A model generated the notes under the pieces. The model ran no database searches, had not been told where the DNA came from, and worked only from the letters and a program-made list of their open reading frames with translations. The position numbers were made by a program, and so were the translations under genes. DNA of 64,000 nt, from positions 266,873 to 330,872 of the forward strand of contig JABHWM010000018.1 in NCBI GenBank assembly GCA_018657765.1. The letters are read 5' to 3'. This document shows positions 10,164-19,930 of this stretch, in pieces. Each line of letters opens with the position of its first letter. Positions within the stretch are counted from its first letter, which is position 1. Source of the stretch: Minisyncoccota bacterium. GTDB lineage: Bacteria; Patescibacteriota; Microgenomatia; UBA1400; PJMF01.

Positions 10164-11399
10164 TCAATCCTCATGTTTTTTATTAATCAAGAGACTTAAT
10201 AAAACTCCAACTCCACCTACAACGAAAAGACCATCCCACTCCATAGAAGAGAAAAGGAAAATACTGGCAAAAATAGCCCAGAAAAGGAAAGAAGCAAAAC
10301 TAATAATCATTTCTCTATAAGTAAAATAAGAAAAAGCTTCTCTCCCTTTACCTCTATTCATGAGAACTCTATCAAAAAATAACCAATGAAAATTACCAGT
10401 AATCTTATCTAGAGAATCAACAATCGCTATAGACCAAAATCCAAGAACTTGAGAACGTAACACCCATAAAAAGGAAAGAACTCCTCCAGAAAGAAAAAAT
10501 GGTTTTCTACGAGCTTTTGAATCAAGCTTCATACCAATAAAGAGACTCATTATCATCGAAACCAAAAAAGATAAACTGTAAATAATTCCTACTTTTTCTG
10601 TATTTCCCAATATCAAAAATATATATAATGGCCAGATATAAATAGAGTTGTCATGAATAGCTTTCCCAAAAATAGACAATCCAAGCTTCCAGAATCTACC
10701 ATCTCCAAGCCAAAAAGATAATTCTTTGACAGATATAGAGTCTTTTTCATGAGGAAAATCAAGAAAATAAGAAATTAAAGAACCTACTGCTACGAATCCA
10801 ACACCCACTGTAAAGAGTATTTCATAACCAAAAAGATAAATAATAAAACCACTAAGTGCCGGAGCAATCAACCAAGTTAAATTCAAAAGAACTTGTAAAA
10901 ACCCAAGATCTTTTCCCATTCTAGATCTACGAGCACCTTTGGATAAAAGAGTATTAAAGCCCCCCCACATCAAAGATGTCGCAATACTATCTGCAGGGAT
11001 AGCTAACCACAACCAATTAATATTTCCTCCTGCAAAACGTAAAGCAATCAGCTCTACAGCATATGATAAAAAAGACAACATAAAACTTGCAGAGAATCCA
11101 TATTTTCTCATAAAGTTGCCGGCTGGAATCAATGTGAGGAAAACAAAAGCCCTAGTTAAAGCAAAAAATAAAGAAAGAAGTACAACTCCACTTTGGAAAG
11201 ATGTTAATCCAAAATTAGAAAAAAATCCTGTCTCTTGTCCGAGCTGAAACAAAAATACAGGTAAGAAAAATAAAGCAAATTTATTTGCCAATTCACGAAC
11301 AACGCGAATCCCAAATAATAGTTTCATGTTTTTGGAACCATCTATAGAAATTCTAGGAAAATGAAAATGATGAGAATGATTAAAATTAATGTTAGGCAT
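10164..11399 (-). CDS. MFS transporter
   Basis: 411 aa, about 12 hydrophobic segments; ends with TGA. Confidence 0.75.
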   Translation of the reverse strand: MPNINFNHSHHFHFPRISIDGSKNMKLLFGIRVVRELANKFALFFLPVFLFQLGQETGFFSNFGLTSFQSGVVLLSLFFALTRAFVFLTLIPAGNFMRKYGFSASFMLSFLSYAVELIALRFAGGNINWLWLAIPADSIATSLMWGGFNTLLSKGARRSRMGKDLGFLQVLLNLTWLIAPALSGFIIYLFGYEILFTVGVGFVAVGSLISYFLDFPHEKDSISVKELSFWLGDGRFWKLGLSIFGKAIHDNSIYIWPLYIFLILGNTEKVGIIYSLSFLVSMIMSLFIGMKLDSKARRKPFFLSGGVLSFLWVLRSQVLGFWSIAIVDSLDKITGNFHWLFFDRVLMNRGKGREAFSYFTYREMIISFASFLFWAIFASIFLFSSMEWDGLFVVGGVGVLLSLLINKKHED

Positions 11400-11430
11400 G
11401 TTTTTGGCTTTTTAAAAAAAGAAGCTCAGG

Positions 11431-11946
11431 CTAGTGTAACAAGTCTTGGGCCACTTGCTCAATGACAACTTCTAAAGTTTTTTCTTCTTCTGGTCTAAAA
11501 GAAGAAAGCACATAATCAGATCCAGGAATATTTCTATTACCATCCCGACCATCGATTCCTACTCGCAAATGAATAAAGTTTTTTGTTCCAAGATGCTGGT
11601 AAATAGAGGCTAAACCATTATGAACTTTGGGACCAACTCCTTTTTGATTTTTTTTAGCTCCCAAAATAACATCAAGATCATCATGAATAACTACTAGATC
11701 TTCTTCTGGATCTATTTGAAAATAATCACAAACAGCTCTGACGGCTCTGCCAGATTCATTCATAAAAGTTTGTGGTTTTACCAAAATAAAATCTGTATTC
11801 TTTGCTGTTTTTGAAAGAAGTTTTGTAGAATCTTTAAAAGAAAGACCTAGTTTTTCAGCCAAAACATCAGCAACCCTAAAACCAACATTATGTCTTGTTT
11901 TTAAATACTTATCACCAATATTTCCTAGACCAACTATAACTTTCAT
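11431..11946 (-). CDS. pth: Peptidyl-tRNA hydrolase
   Basis: VGLGNIGDKYLKTRHNVGF, VKPQTFMNESGRAV, VIHDDLDV, HNGLASI. Confidence 0.95.
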   Translation of the reverse strand: MKVIVGLGNIGDKYLKTRHNVGFRVADVLAEKLGLSFKDSTKLLSKTAKNTDFILVKPQTFMNESGRAVRAVCDYFQIDPEEDLVVIHDDLDVILGAKKNQKGVGPKVHNGLASIYQHLGTKNFIHLRVGIDGRDGNRNIPGSDYVLSSFRPEEEKTLEVVIEQVAQDLLH

Positions 11947-12031
11947 GTGACCAATTGTACCAACCTGCTTTACAATATACGAACATAAAAAAAATAATTA
12001 TATAAATAAAATTTGTTTTCCATACCTAAAT

Positions 12032-12886
12032 ATGCCTAAAAACCCTTTTTTCTCCATAGTTATCCCTACTCTTAATGAAGAAAAATATCTTCCGATTCTA
12101 TTGGAAGATCTATCTAATCAAACTTTTACTGATTTTGAAATAATTCATGTTGATGGAGATTCAGAAGATCTTACTATTGAAAAAGCAAGTGAGTGGAAAA
12201 ATAAAATATCTATAAAAACAGAAAAAACAGAAGCTCGTAATGTCGCTTTTCAGAGAAATCTAGGAGGAGAAAAAGCAACAGGACAGTGGATTATTTTCAT
12301 GGATGCAGATAACAAACTTCCAGAATATTTTTTACAAGGAATTAAATATAGATTAGATGAAAGTATAGAAACAGATCTCTTTACCACTTGGATAAAAGTT
12401 GAAGAAAAAACAAGAAAATATCAAACAATAGAAACAGCTATCAATTTTAACCAAGAGATATCTAAAATTATTGGAAAAGAGATTGCTTTTGGAGCTATGA
12501 TTGGTGTCAAAAAAGAAATTTTTAATAAAATAAAGTTTGATGAAAAACATAAAGTAGGTGAAGATGGGTTTTTTGTTCACTCCGTGATAAAAGCCGGATA
12601 TAATTTTAGTTTATTTAGAGATCCTACATATTTTTACTCGATGAGAAGAGTTGAAAAAGAAGGAACTTTCAAAATGTTAATTATTGCTTCTCAAATAGCA
12701 ATAAAATATCTACAAGGAAAAAAATTCACCGAAAAAAACTATGGTTACACCATGAAAGGTGGAGAATACTATGATCAAATAACTACTTCTCCACTAAAAA
12801 ATATTTTTTCTACAATAGAAGCTGCCTCTGAAAAACAACTTCAAAGAGTAAAACAAATCTTGAATAACTTCAAAAATATTACTTAA
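12032..12886 (+). CDS. Glycosyltransferase family 2
   Basis: FFSIVIPTLNEEKYLPILLEDLSNQTF; IIFMDADNKLP. Confidence 0.88.
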   Translation: MPKNPFFSIVIPTLNEEKYLPILLEDLSNQTFTDFEIIHVDGDSEDLTIEKASEWKNKISIKTEKTEARNVAFQRNLGGEKATGQWIIFMDADNKLPEYFLQGIKYRLDESIETDLFTTWIKVEEKTRKYQTIETAINFNQEISKIIGKEIAFGAMIGVKKEIFNKIKFDEKHKVGEDGFFVHSVIKAGYNFSLFRDPTYFYSMRRVEKEGTFKMLIIASQIAIKYLQGKKFTEKNYGYTMKGGEYYDQITTSPLKNIFSTIEAASEKQLQRVKQILNNFKNIT

Positions 12887-13580
12887 ATAATTTTTTAAAA
12901 AAACTATTGTGACTAAAAATCATCTTAAGATAACGATGGGGATAATCTAAATAAGAAAAGCTTATTTTTTTCCAACGTCTATCTGACACTTCAACTAAAA
13001 AATCTGGATCAAAAACAACTTTACCAATATTTTTATCTGTTAAATGGACCGATAAATCTGCATCTTCGTGTACCAAATTATCATCTTTACAGGTAAAATC
13101 TTTAACCTTTTCCCAGGCATCTTTTCTAATTGCCATATTGGGACCATAGAGACAATCACTTCCCATAATTTTCTTAAAAGAGGAGTAATACATCTTTCCA
13201 GTAATTTTTAATATTCTTTCTAGTTTTTGATCTGCAAAGAAAGTTGCCCCTGAAAAAGCAACTAATTCTGAATCTAATTCAAAGCGTTTTTTTATTCCTT
13301 TAACCCAATTTCTAGGAACCAAAGTATCTGCATCTATTCGTCCAAGAATCTGATATTTAGCAGCGTCAAAGCCTTTGTTTCTAGCTGGGATAATTCCTTG
13401 TTTTTTTTCTGTCAATATTTTTACTGGAAATTTTTTTGCAAGAGAGATTGTTTTATCTGTAGAATTATTGTCAACAATAATTACTTCGTCTGGTAAAACT
13501 TCTTGATCAAAAAGATGTTCTAAACAACTAGTTATATGATTTTCTTCATTAAAAACTGGAATAACTACAGATATCTTCAT
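12879..13580 (-). CDS. Glycosyltransferase family 2
   Basis: MKISVVIPVFNEENHI; ILGRIDADTLVPRNWV. Confidence 0.88.
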   Translation of the reverse strand: MKISVVIPVFNEENHITSCLEHLFDQEVLPDEVIIVDNNSTDKTISLAKKFPVKILTEKKQGIIPARNKGFDAAKYQILGRIDADTLVPRNWVKGIKKRFELDSELVAFSGATFFADQKLERILKITGKMYYSSFKKIMGSDCLYGPNMAIRKDAWEKVKDFTCKDDNLVHEDADLSVHLTDKNIGKVVFDPDFLVEVSDRRWKKISFSYLDYPHRYLKMIFSHNSFFKKLFK

Positions 13581-13586
13581 TTATTT

Positions 13587-14420
13587 TTATACCTTTATAA
13601 AAGTTTTTATTTGTTTTGATAATTCATTGGGATTATTAAATGGAATTACATGACAATCATTTGGAAAAATAACCAAATTAGAATTTTCAATATTTTCATC
13701 TAGATGGTGTGCTTCTGATAGAGAAATTACTTTATCTTTAGCCCCATGAATGATAAGTGTAGGAGTAGAAATATCATTAAGCAAATAATCATAATTTACT
13801 AAAAACATATGACTAAGAACTGCAAGATATGGTTGGAGTGTTGTGTAATATATATCAGAAATAATTCTCTTAATATTAAAATCACTTGTTCCAGAAAATT
13901 TTTCAAAAGATATTCTTTTAGTTTTTCCCAAATTTATTGGTAACTTAAAAAACATCTTTATTAAAAAACCAAAAAATCTAGAATATTTATAAAATATAGT
14001 ATTAAAAAATGGCTTAGTACTAGTAGCAACAAGAATAACTTTTTTGGGCTTTATTTTTAGTTGTTGAACTACTTTCAAAATAATTGTCCCACCTAGACAA
14101 TGACCAACTAAAATAAAGTTTTTTATGGGGTGAGTTTCTAAAAATAACAAAATATCTTTAACAAAAAAATCAATATTATAATCAGAAATATTCTTTGGAC
14201 AATCTGATAAACCATGAGCTCTCAAGTCAAAAGTAAGCGTACGATAACCCTTATTTTGAAAAAATAAAACTTGTTTATCCCAAGCTCTCAAATTTCCACC
14301 AAAACCATGAATAAAAACAATAGTTTCCTTTTTATTTTTTTCTCCACCAAGTTCATAGAAAATTTTTGTTCCATCAAATGAAATAAAAAAACTATCATTT
14401 TGGGGTTGTTGTTTTTCCAT
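13587..14420 (-). CDS. Alpha/beta hydrolase
   Basis: IVFIHGFGGNLRAWDKQ; LVGHCLGGTIIL nucleophile elbow. Confidence 0.82.
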   Translation of the reverse strand: MEKQQPQNDSFFISFDGTKIFYELGGEKNKKETIVFIHGFGGNLRAWDKQVLFFQNKGYRTLTFDLRAHGLSDCPKNISDYNIDFFVKDILLFLETHPIKNFILVGHCLGGTIILKVVQQLKIKPKKVILVATSTKPFFNTIFYKYSRFFGFLIKMFFKLPINLGKTKRISFEKFSGTSDFNIKRIISDIYYTTLQPYLAVLSHMFLVNYDYLLNDISTPTLIIHGAKDKVISLSEAHHLDENIENSNLVIFPNDCHVIPFNNPNELSKQIKTFIKV

Positions 14421-14422
14421 GA

Positions 14423-16285
14423 TTACTTCAAATGACTAATACTAGATAATTCCTCGACAGTTGTAGCTTGATCTACCTTTTTATCATCCCTAAAACGAAC
14501 CAAACGAGGAAAACGCAAAGCTTTCCCTAAATTTTCTTTAGTTTTGCCAGCAGCATGAACCTGAGACTTGGTAATCTCATCCGCTGCAATCTCTACAACC
14601 AATCCTGGTTCTACCCAAACATCTGGATATAGATTTTTGTGAACTATATATTCTGAAGGCTTTATATCAGCTATTGATTTTCCAGAACTATTTTCTACTA
14701 CCAAATTATCTGTTCTTTTTCTAAATTCTCTAAATTGATCATCTGTAAGACCTGTACCAACCTTTGCTACAGTCTCTATTTTTTTGGTTTTTTCATTAAT
14801 AACTCCTGCCAAAAACGCTCCCAAACCAAAAGCTGCCCTCTTTCCTCTTCCTCTGTAATACCCCATTACCACACAATCCAAAGTATCATTTAACTTTCCC
14901 TGCTGACCCTCTACTTCCTTGATTTTTACCCATCTCCAGCCTTTACGACCACTCTTATAAAGAGAGTCGTGCTTCTTCATTACAGCCCCTTCCAAACCTA
15001 GAGCTAATTGTTCTTCATGGAACTCTCTTAGTTGTGTGGCATCAGTTGTGACGATAAAAGGTGTTGGAATAAAAATAGTTGCTTTTTTTGTTAGTTTGGC
15101 CAATGTTTTCTTTCGTTCTTCCAGTGGAACATTCAATAAAGATTCTTCATTTATAGATAAAACATCAAATACATAAAAATGCACTGGTATCTCTGCAGCT
15201 TTTTCACTAACACCATGTTTTCTTCTTCTAGTAGATGTTTCCTGAAAAGGAAGAATTTCACCAGTCTCTTTACTAATACCCACTACTTCCCCATCTAGAA
15301 TACAACTCTCACAATCTAGCTCTACCAAAGCTTCTAACAACTCTGGAAACATATGAGAAGTCTCTTCTAGATTTCTAGTAAAAGATCTGACTGAATTTGT
15401 CTTTTTATCTACATGAATCTGTACCCGCAACCCATCATACTTGGGCTCTGCAATCACCTTATCCATTTTTTCAATAATTTCCTGAGCTGAGTTAAGTCTT
15501 TGACATAAAGCAGGAACCACAGGAATTCCAGATGTAGTTTGGTATTTTTCTATCAAAAACTCATTACTCTCTGAATCCTTCAAATACATCTGTGCCAAAA
15601 TACCCAAGTCTGCTTTTCTTTGAAAAAGTTCCTCTAGAATTTTTGAGTCTTCTTTGGATCCTATTTTTGCCCAGGATAAAGCATCCAATATGGTCATTGT
15701 AGAAAACCCTAACCGGAGTTTACCAACAACTATTCTGCTCACAAAACGAATAGAAACAGGATCTAGAGTTTGTAGAAGTCTGAGCAACTGATTAGTTTTT
15801 CTTTCTTGAGATCCAGATCCAGAGTCTTGGGCTATCTTTTTGAGATCTTCATAGACATCTAGAATTTCTCTATTTTCAGTTTTTGAATTTGTAGATTTTT
15901 TTTCTTTTGCTTCATAGATCTTTGTAAAAACTTCTTGAGCAACCTCTCCTACATCACCCATTTTTTTATACATCTCATTAACTTTTTTTTCATATAAATC
16001 ATCAGTAGTTTCATCAAATAAATTGGAAATAGGTAATCCTTCTCCATAGATATCTGGATTCTGTGCCATTTCCTGCACTAGAACACGCAAGACCATTTTT
16101 GCCGAAAGTTGAAACTCAAGAGATTTATATTCTGGAACAAGCCTTCCTAATGATAAATAAATAGCAAAAGGGATTTCTTCTTTATTCAAAAGAGAAAAAA
16201 GTTCTGATAGTTGTGAGGTCATTCCCAAACGAGAAGGTGTTTGTTCTGTTTTGAGTAAGTATTGTGAGAATTTTGAAAAAAGCAT
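14423..16285 (-). CDS. ATP-dependent DNA ligase (archaeal/eukaryotic-like)
   Basis: AEPKYDGLRVQIH adenylation motif; DGEVVGI; GLEGAVMKKHDSLYKSGRKGWRWVKIK. Confidence 0.93.
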   Translation of the reverse strand: MLFSKFSQYLLKTEQTPSRLGMTSQLSELFSLLNKEEIPFAIYLSLGRLVPEYKSLEFQLSAKMVLRVLVQEMAQNPDIYGEGLPISNLFDETTDDLYEKKVNEMYKKMGDVGEVAQEVFTKIYEAKEKKSTNSKTENREILDVYEDLKKIAQDSGSGSQERKTNQLLRLLQTLDPVSIRFVSRIVVGKLRLGFSTMTILDALSWAKIGSKEDSKILEELFQRKADLGILAQMYLKDSESNEFLIEKYQTTSGIPVVPALCQRLNSAQEIIEKMDKVIAEPKYDGLRVQIHVDKKTNSVRSFTRNLEETSHMFPELLEALVELDCESCILDGEVVGISKETGEILPFQETSTRRRKHGVSEKAAEIPVHFYVFDVLSINEESLLNVPLEERKKTLAKLTKKATIFIPTPFIVTTDATQLREFHEEQLALGLEGAVMKKHDSLYKSGRKGWRWVKIKEVEGQQGKLNDTLDCVVMGYYRGRGKRAAFGLGAFLAGVINEKTKKIETVAKVGTGLTDDQFREFRKRTDNLVVENSSGKSIADIKPSEYIVHKNLYPDVWVEPGLVVEIAADEITKSQVHAAGKTKENLGKALRFPRLVRFRDDKKVDQATTVEELSSISHLK

Positions 16286-16418
16286 ATGTAAGTAGTTTCA
16301 GATTCTACTAGATTTGTGGTGGAGAGTCAGGGAGAGAAAAATAAAAAAATATTAAGCCTATATTGTTTTATGATATAATATTTACTTCTTATTTTTAATA
16401 AAAGAGAGAAAAATAAAA

Positions 16419-16592
16419 ATGTCTGAAAAAAAAGAATATGATTCAAATGACACAAGACCAGCTTGGCAACAGCTAAATGATGAGAGACCAGAAAAACAAG
16501 TTGATCCTTTAACACCAGAACAAACACAGAAAGCAGAAACATCTTTTGCTGAAGTGGTTGCCCAATCTGTTATTAAACAATTAAAAAAATAA
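16419..16592 (+). CDS. Small hypothetical protein (57 aa: MSEKKEYDSNDTRPAWQQLNDERPEKQVDPLTPEQTQKAETSFAEVVAQSVIKQLKK)
   Basis: ATG-TAA frame read directly; TATAAT ~40 nt upstream; first of four tandem small ORFs. Confidence 0.5.
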   Translation: MSEKKEYDSNDTRPAWQQLNDERPEKQVDPLTPEQTQKAETSFAEVVAQSVIKQLKK

Positions 16593-16599
16593 ACCAAAA

Positions 16600-16743
16600 A
16601 TGAATAAAGAACTATCACAAAAATTACTAGAACAAGCTTTTGGATTCACCTCTAATAAACCTGATCCAGAACCAGCTCCTCATCCAGATTCCACAGAAAG
16701 ACCTAGCGGAGGTGACCATCCTATTCCTAAGGAAGAAGACTAA
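16600..16743 (+). CDS. Small hypothetical protein (47 aa: MNKELSQKLLEQAFGFTSNKPDPEPAPHPDSTERPSGGDHPIPKEED)
   Basis: ATG-TAA frame immediately following the previous ORF. Confidence 0.45.
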   Translation: MNKELSQKLLEQAFGFTSNKPDPEPAPHPDSTERPSGGDHPIPKEED

Positions 16744-16766
16744 ACCAATCTTCAAAACCTCTTCAA

Positions 16767-16976
16767 ATGAATAAATACCTCAAAATAACTCCCCCTGAAA
16801 TAAAGAGAGCTATTTATGATTCTTTTCAAAATAAAAAAGAAGGTTTTCTTCAACAAGACCTAATAGAATTAATGAAAGAAGAATTTCCTATTCTTCTAAC
16901 AATAATGGCTACTCAACTAGATAAACTAGAAACAATCTTAGAAAATTTCTTTGAAAGAAAAAATGGAAAAATATAA
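16767..16976 (+). CDS. Small hypothetical protein
   Basis: 69 aa ORF in the tandem small-ORF cluster. Confidence 0.5.
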   Translation: MNKYLKITPPEIKRAIYDSFQNKKEGFLQQDLIELMKEEFPILLTIMATQLDKLETILENFFERKNGKI

Positions 16977-17145
16977 TTATAGAAAATTGACTCCAGCCGA
17001 AGAAAAAAAATACTTTCAATATTGGAGAGATAAAATCACTGGACCAGAAAAGAAAAGAGTTGGGAAAAAGTTTAGAAAAAAACTAACAATCCTAGCAAAA
17101 AATGGAAAAAGTGAAAAAGGTATCCCTGCCTACATCAAAGAATAA
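16951..17145 (+). CDS. Small basic hypothetical protein
   Basis: 64 aa ORF overlapping the previous ORF by 26 nt; 3' end overlaps the convergent Fic gene. Confidence 0.45.
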   Translation: MKEKMEKYNYRKLTPAEEKKYFQYWRDKITGPEKKRVGKKFRKKLTILAKNGKSEKGIPAYIKE

Positions 17146-18260
17146 TGAACCCCTTTGGTCACACCTTCTTTTTTCACTACACCTTTTTTGATCAAATCCC
17201 GCACATCTCGTAAAATAGTATCTACAGAAATATTGGGTAAAACCCTTTGAGCATCATCCGATGTCATCTGACCTTGATTTTGTAAAAGCTCCAATAAAAT
17301 AATCTGTCTCTCAGAGAGAGCAACTTGTTTTCCTAGCTCTTTTTTTAGTTTCAAATCTTTGGAGAGCTTCTGAACTTGGTGTTTTACTTTATCTATCTCG
17401 ACAGCTAATCCATAACAAAAGTACTCCATCCAAAAAGTCATATCAGAATCTGCTTTTTGTTGAACAGATAAAAGTGCTTTGTAATATTGATCTACATCAT
17501 TATCAAAATACTGTTCTATAGAGAAAAATCTCTTAAAATCATATCCAAGTAAATATAAAACTAAAGTTGCAAAAGCTCTGGCTGTTCTACCATTTCCCTC
17601 TACATAAGGATGAACATAAACTAACTGATAGTGAACAATAGCAGCCTTAAAAATAGGATGAATATGAACATTTACTGGATCATTGAGCCAAGAAAATAGT
17701 TCAGAAATAAGAAAAGGCACTTCAACAGAAACAGGAGGACGAAAAACAACTTCTCCAGCCCCGACTCCCTGAACAATCACTTGTTTTTGACGAAATCCCC
17801 CAATATGAGAATCTTCTTCCAAAAGGCCTTTCATAGTCAGAGAATGAAGGGTATGAAGAGTTTCCAAAGTAAACTCTGGTTTTCTTCCCATTATTTTTTG
17901 TTGATCTATCCACATTAATACATTACGATAATTGATTACTTCTTGGATATCTCTTTCTCTGGCAATAACACCTGTTTTTTCAGAAATTTCTTTTGTATCA
18001 AAATCTCCTTTAAGATGAATTACTTGAGAAGCTTGCTCTGCACTAAGATCATTTCCTTCTATTTTTGTACCAAAATGAACAGTCCTTGTAAGAGCTTCGT
18101 CACGAAACTTTGCTTCCCAAGAAGGAACTAAAGGAGCGCTATCAATCAAGGCTTTACTGGCCTCGATGCTAGCTATATATGTCAATAAATTATGAGTAAT
18201 CTGAAAAGATGGCTGATACATTTTGATAGTATTGTAGAATAATTTCTGCATAATTTGCAA
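17130..18260 (-). CDS. Fic family protein with C-terminal helix-turn-helix-like region
   Basis: HPYVEGNGRTARA (HxFx[D/E]GNGRxxR); FGTKIEGNDLS N-terminal motif; C-terminal wHTH-like segment. Confidence 0.9.
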   Translation of the reverse strand: MQIMQKLFYNTIKMYQPSFQITHNLLTYIASIEASKALIDSAPLVPSWEAKFRDEALTRTVHFGTKIEGNDLSAEQASQVIHLKGDFDTKEISEKTGVIARERDIQEVINYRNVLMWIDQQKIMGRKPEFTLETLHTLHSLTMKGLLEEDSHIGGFRQKQVIVQGVGAGEVVFRPPVSVEVPFLISELFSWLNDPVNVHIHPIFKAAIVHYQLVYVHPYVEGNGRTARAFATLVLYLLGYDFKRFFSIEQYFDNDVDQYYKALLSVQQKADSDMTFWMEYFCYGLAVEIDKVKHQVQKLSKDLKLKKELGKQVALSERQIILLELLQNQGQMTSDDAQRVLPNISVDTILRDVRDLIKKGVVKKEGVTKGVHYSLM

Positions 18261-18350
18261 GGAATTTATAATAATTCTCTGAAAATATCTTTAATTACCT
18301 ATAATTACTTAATTACTCCCTTTACTTTTTATCTAGTATAATGATCAGAT

Positions 18351-18689
18351 ATGTCAAAAATAGATGCTCCAGCAACAATTCAAGAAATGCCTTTAGTTAT
18401 TATCAAAAATATGGTTGCTCTAGCTACCAGTGGCTTTGGTGTTGTTGTTGCTCTGGCCTGGAATGAAGCTATTAAAACAAGTGTTCAAACATACATTGCT
18501 CCAATTCTTGGAGAAAATAGTGGTGTAATTTCACTATTTATCTATGCAATTATCGTTACATTTTTGGCTGTGATAGTTACTATGCAACTAGCCAAAATTC
18601 AAAAATCTCTTGAGGAAGTTAATAACTCTATCCTGAATAACAAACCTCAAAATAATAAAAATACTGCTACAACTAAAAATAAAAAATAA
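18351..18689 (+). CDS. DUF5654-like membrane protein
   Basis: VALATSGFGVVVALAWNEAIK with two TM segments. Confidence 0.6.
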   Translation: MSKIDAPATIQEMPLVIIKNMVALATSGFGVVVALAWNEAIKTSVQTYIAPILGENSGVISLFIYAIIVTFLAVIVTMQLAKIQKSLEEVNNSILNNKPQNNKNTATTKNKK

Positions 18690-18694
18690 AATAC

Positions 18695-19498
18695 ATGACT
18701 TCTCAAGATTCTATTGACCTACATTTTAAGAAACTTTTTCTTTCAAACCCAGACTCACATAAAGGTGAAAATGGAAAACTACTCATTATTGGGGGTTCAG
18801 AACTTTTTCATGCTGCTAGTAAGTGGAGTTTGGATACTGCTTCAAAAATAGTAGATATGGTTTTTTATTCTTCTGTTCCAGAAAATAATGAATTAATAAC
18901 TTTGGCCAAAAAAAACTTTTGGAATGGAATAGTTATTTCTAGAGGAGATATTGAAAAATATATTGAAGAAGCAGATTGTGTATTAATTGGGCCTGGAATG
19001 GATAGATCTACTGACACAGAAAAAATCACTAATGACCTATTATCCAAATATCCAGATAAAAAATGGGTGATTGATGCAGGTGCCCTACAGATGATAGATA
19101 TAAAACTTTTGAATAAAAATCATATTATTACTCCTCATAAAAAAGAAATGATTTTGTTACAAAAAAATGGTTTTGATAAAGAAAATTTCCAAGGGACTAT
19201 TCTACTAAAAGGAAAAGTAGACACTATAACTTCCCAACAAGAAAAATTAGAAATAACTGGCGGAAACTCTGGCATGACCAAAGGTGGAACTGGAGACGTC
19301 TTGGCTGGATTAGTTGCTTCTTTATATTGCAAAAATGATGCTCTCACTTCTAGCGTGGTAGGAAGTTTTGTAAATAAAAAAGCAGGAGATATATTATTCG
19401 AAAAAGTCGGCCCTTATTTTAATACTTCTGATTTAGTAGAGATAATTCCCAAAGCTCTGTGGGATCAACAACAGCAAATTTACAAAAAAATTCAATAA
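18695..19498 (+). CDS. nnrD: ADP-dependent NAD(P)H-hydrate dehydratase (YjeF C-terminal / ribokinase-like)
   Basis: HKGENGKLLIIGGSELFHAA; IGPGMDRS; GGNSGMTKGGTGDVLAGLV. Confidence 0.85.
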   Translation: MTSQDSIDLHFKKLFLSNPDSHKGENGKLLIIGGSELFHAASKWSLDTASKIVDMVFYSSVPENNELITLAKKNFWNGIVISRGDIEKYIEEADCVLIGPGMDRSTDTEKITNDLLSKYPDKKWVIDAGALQMIDIKLLNKNHIITPHKKEMILLQKNGFDKENFQGTILLKGKVDTITSQQEKLEITGGNSGMTKGGTGDVLAGLVASLYCKNDALTSSVVGSFVNKKAGDILFEKVGPYFNTSDLVEIIPKALWDQQQQIYKKIQ

Positions 19499-19606
19499 AT
19501 TTATATTATAAGCATGAATACTAGTATTATGGGATAAATAATATTATAATGCATAAGCATTATCATAATTTTGGTAATGTAAATTCAATTGATCAGGAGG
19601 ATCAAA

Positions 19607-19783
19607 ATGGAAATATATTTTCTTGTTGGACTCTTCTTGGTGATTATGGGATCAGGCATCCTATTATTTCGCCATTGGAAGAAAAAAAATACAAGCTGGC
19701 TGGATGAAGTAGCTCCTAACTACGAAACAGAGACTACAATTCCTGAAAATACAAGCTGGCTAGATGACGCAACAAAAGAATAA
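19607..19783 (+). CDS. Small single-TM protein with duplicated NTSWLD motif
   Basis: ATG at 19607 preceded by AGGAGG; followed by a strong terminator; the ORF track starts at an upstream TTG (19589). Confidence 0.65.
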   Translation: MEIYFLVGLFLVIMGSGILLFRHWKKKNTSWLDEVAPNYETETTIPENTSWLDDATKE

Positions 19784-19800
19784 GCATCTTTTAGAGATGC

Positions 19801-19828
19801 ACCCCGCTGTTTCAGCGGGGTTTTTTTA
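19801..19828 (+). terminator. Rho-independent terminator
   Basis: accccgctg-ttt-cagcggggt perfect 9-bp stem followed by a T run. Confidence 0.92.
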
Positions 19829-19930
19829 TTTTCTATTAAAATAGAAAAAAGAAAATTCTAATCATATCAAAGAGAATTTAAGATAAAATATGCTGAATTT
19901 AGTCTTTATAGCTAAATTTTTTTACCAAAT

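Noticed and set aside
14240-14420. Alpha/beta hydrolase gene as part of an unusual cluster with the ligase
   Set aside because: Tight spacing only; ordinary housekeeping-type hydrolase with no functional link visible.
16327-16618. Minus-strand ORFs opposite the small plus-strand ORFs
   Set aside because: They overlap each other and the plus-strand ATG-TAA frames; the plus-strand peptides have more natural, hydrophilic composition.
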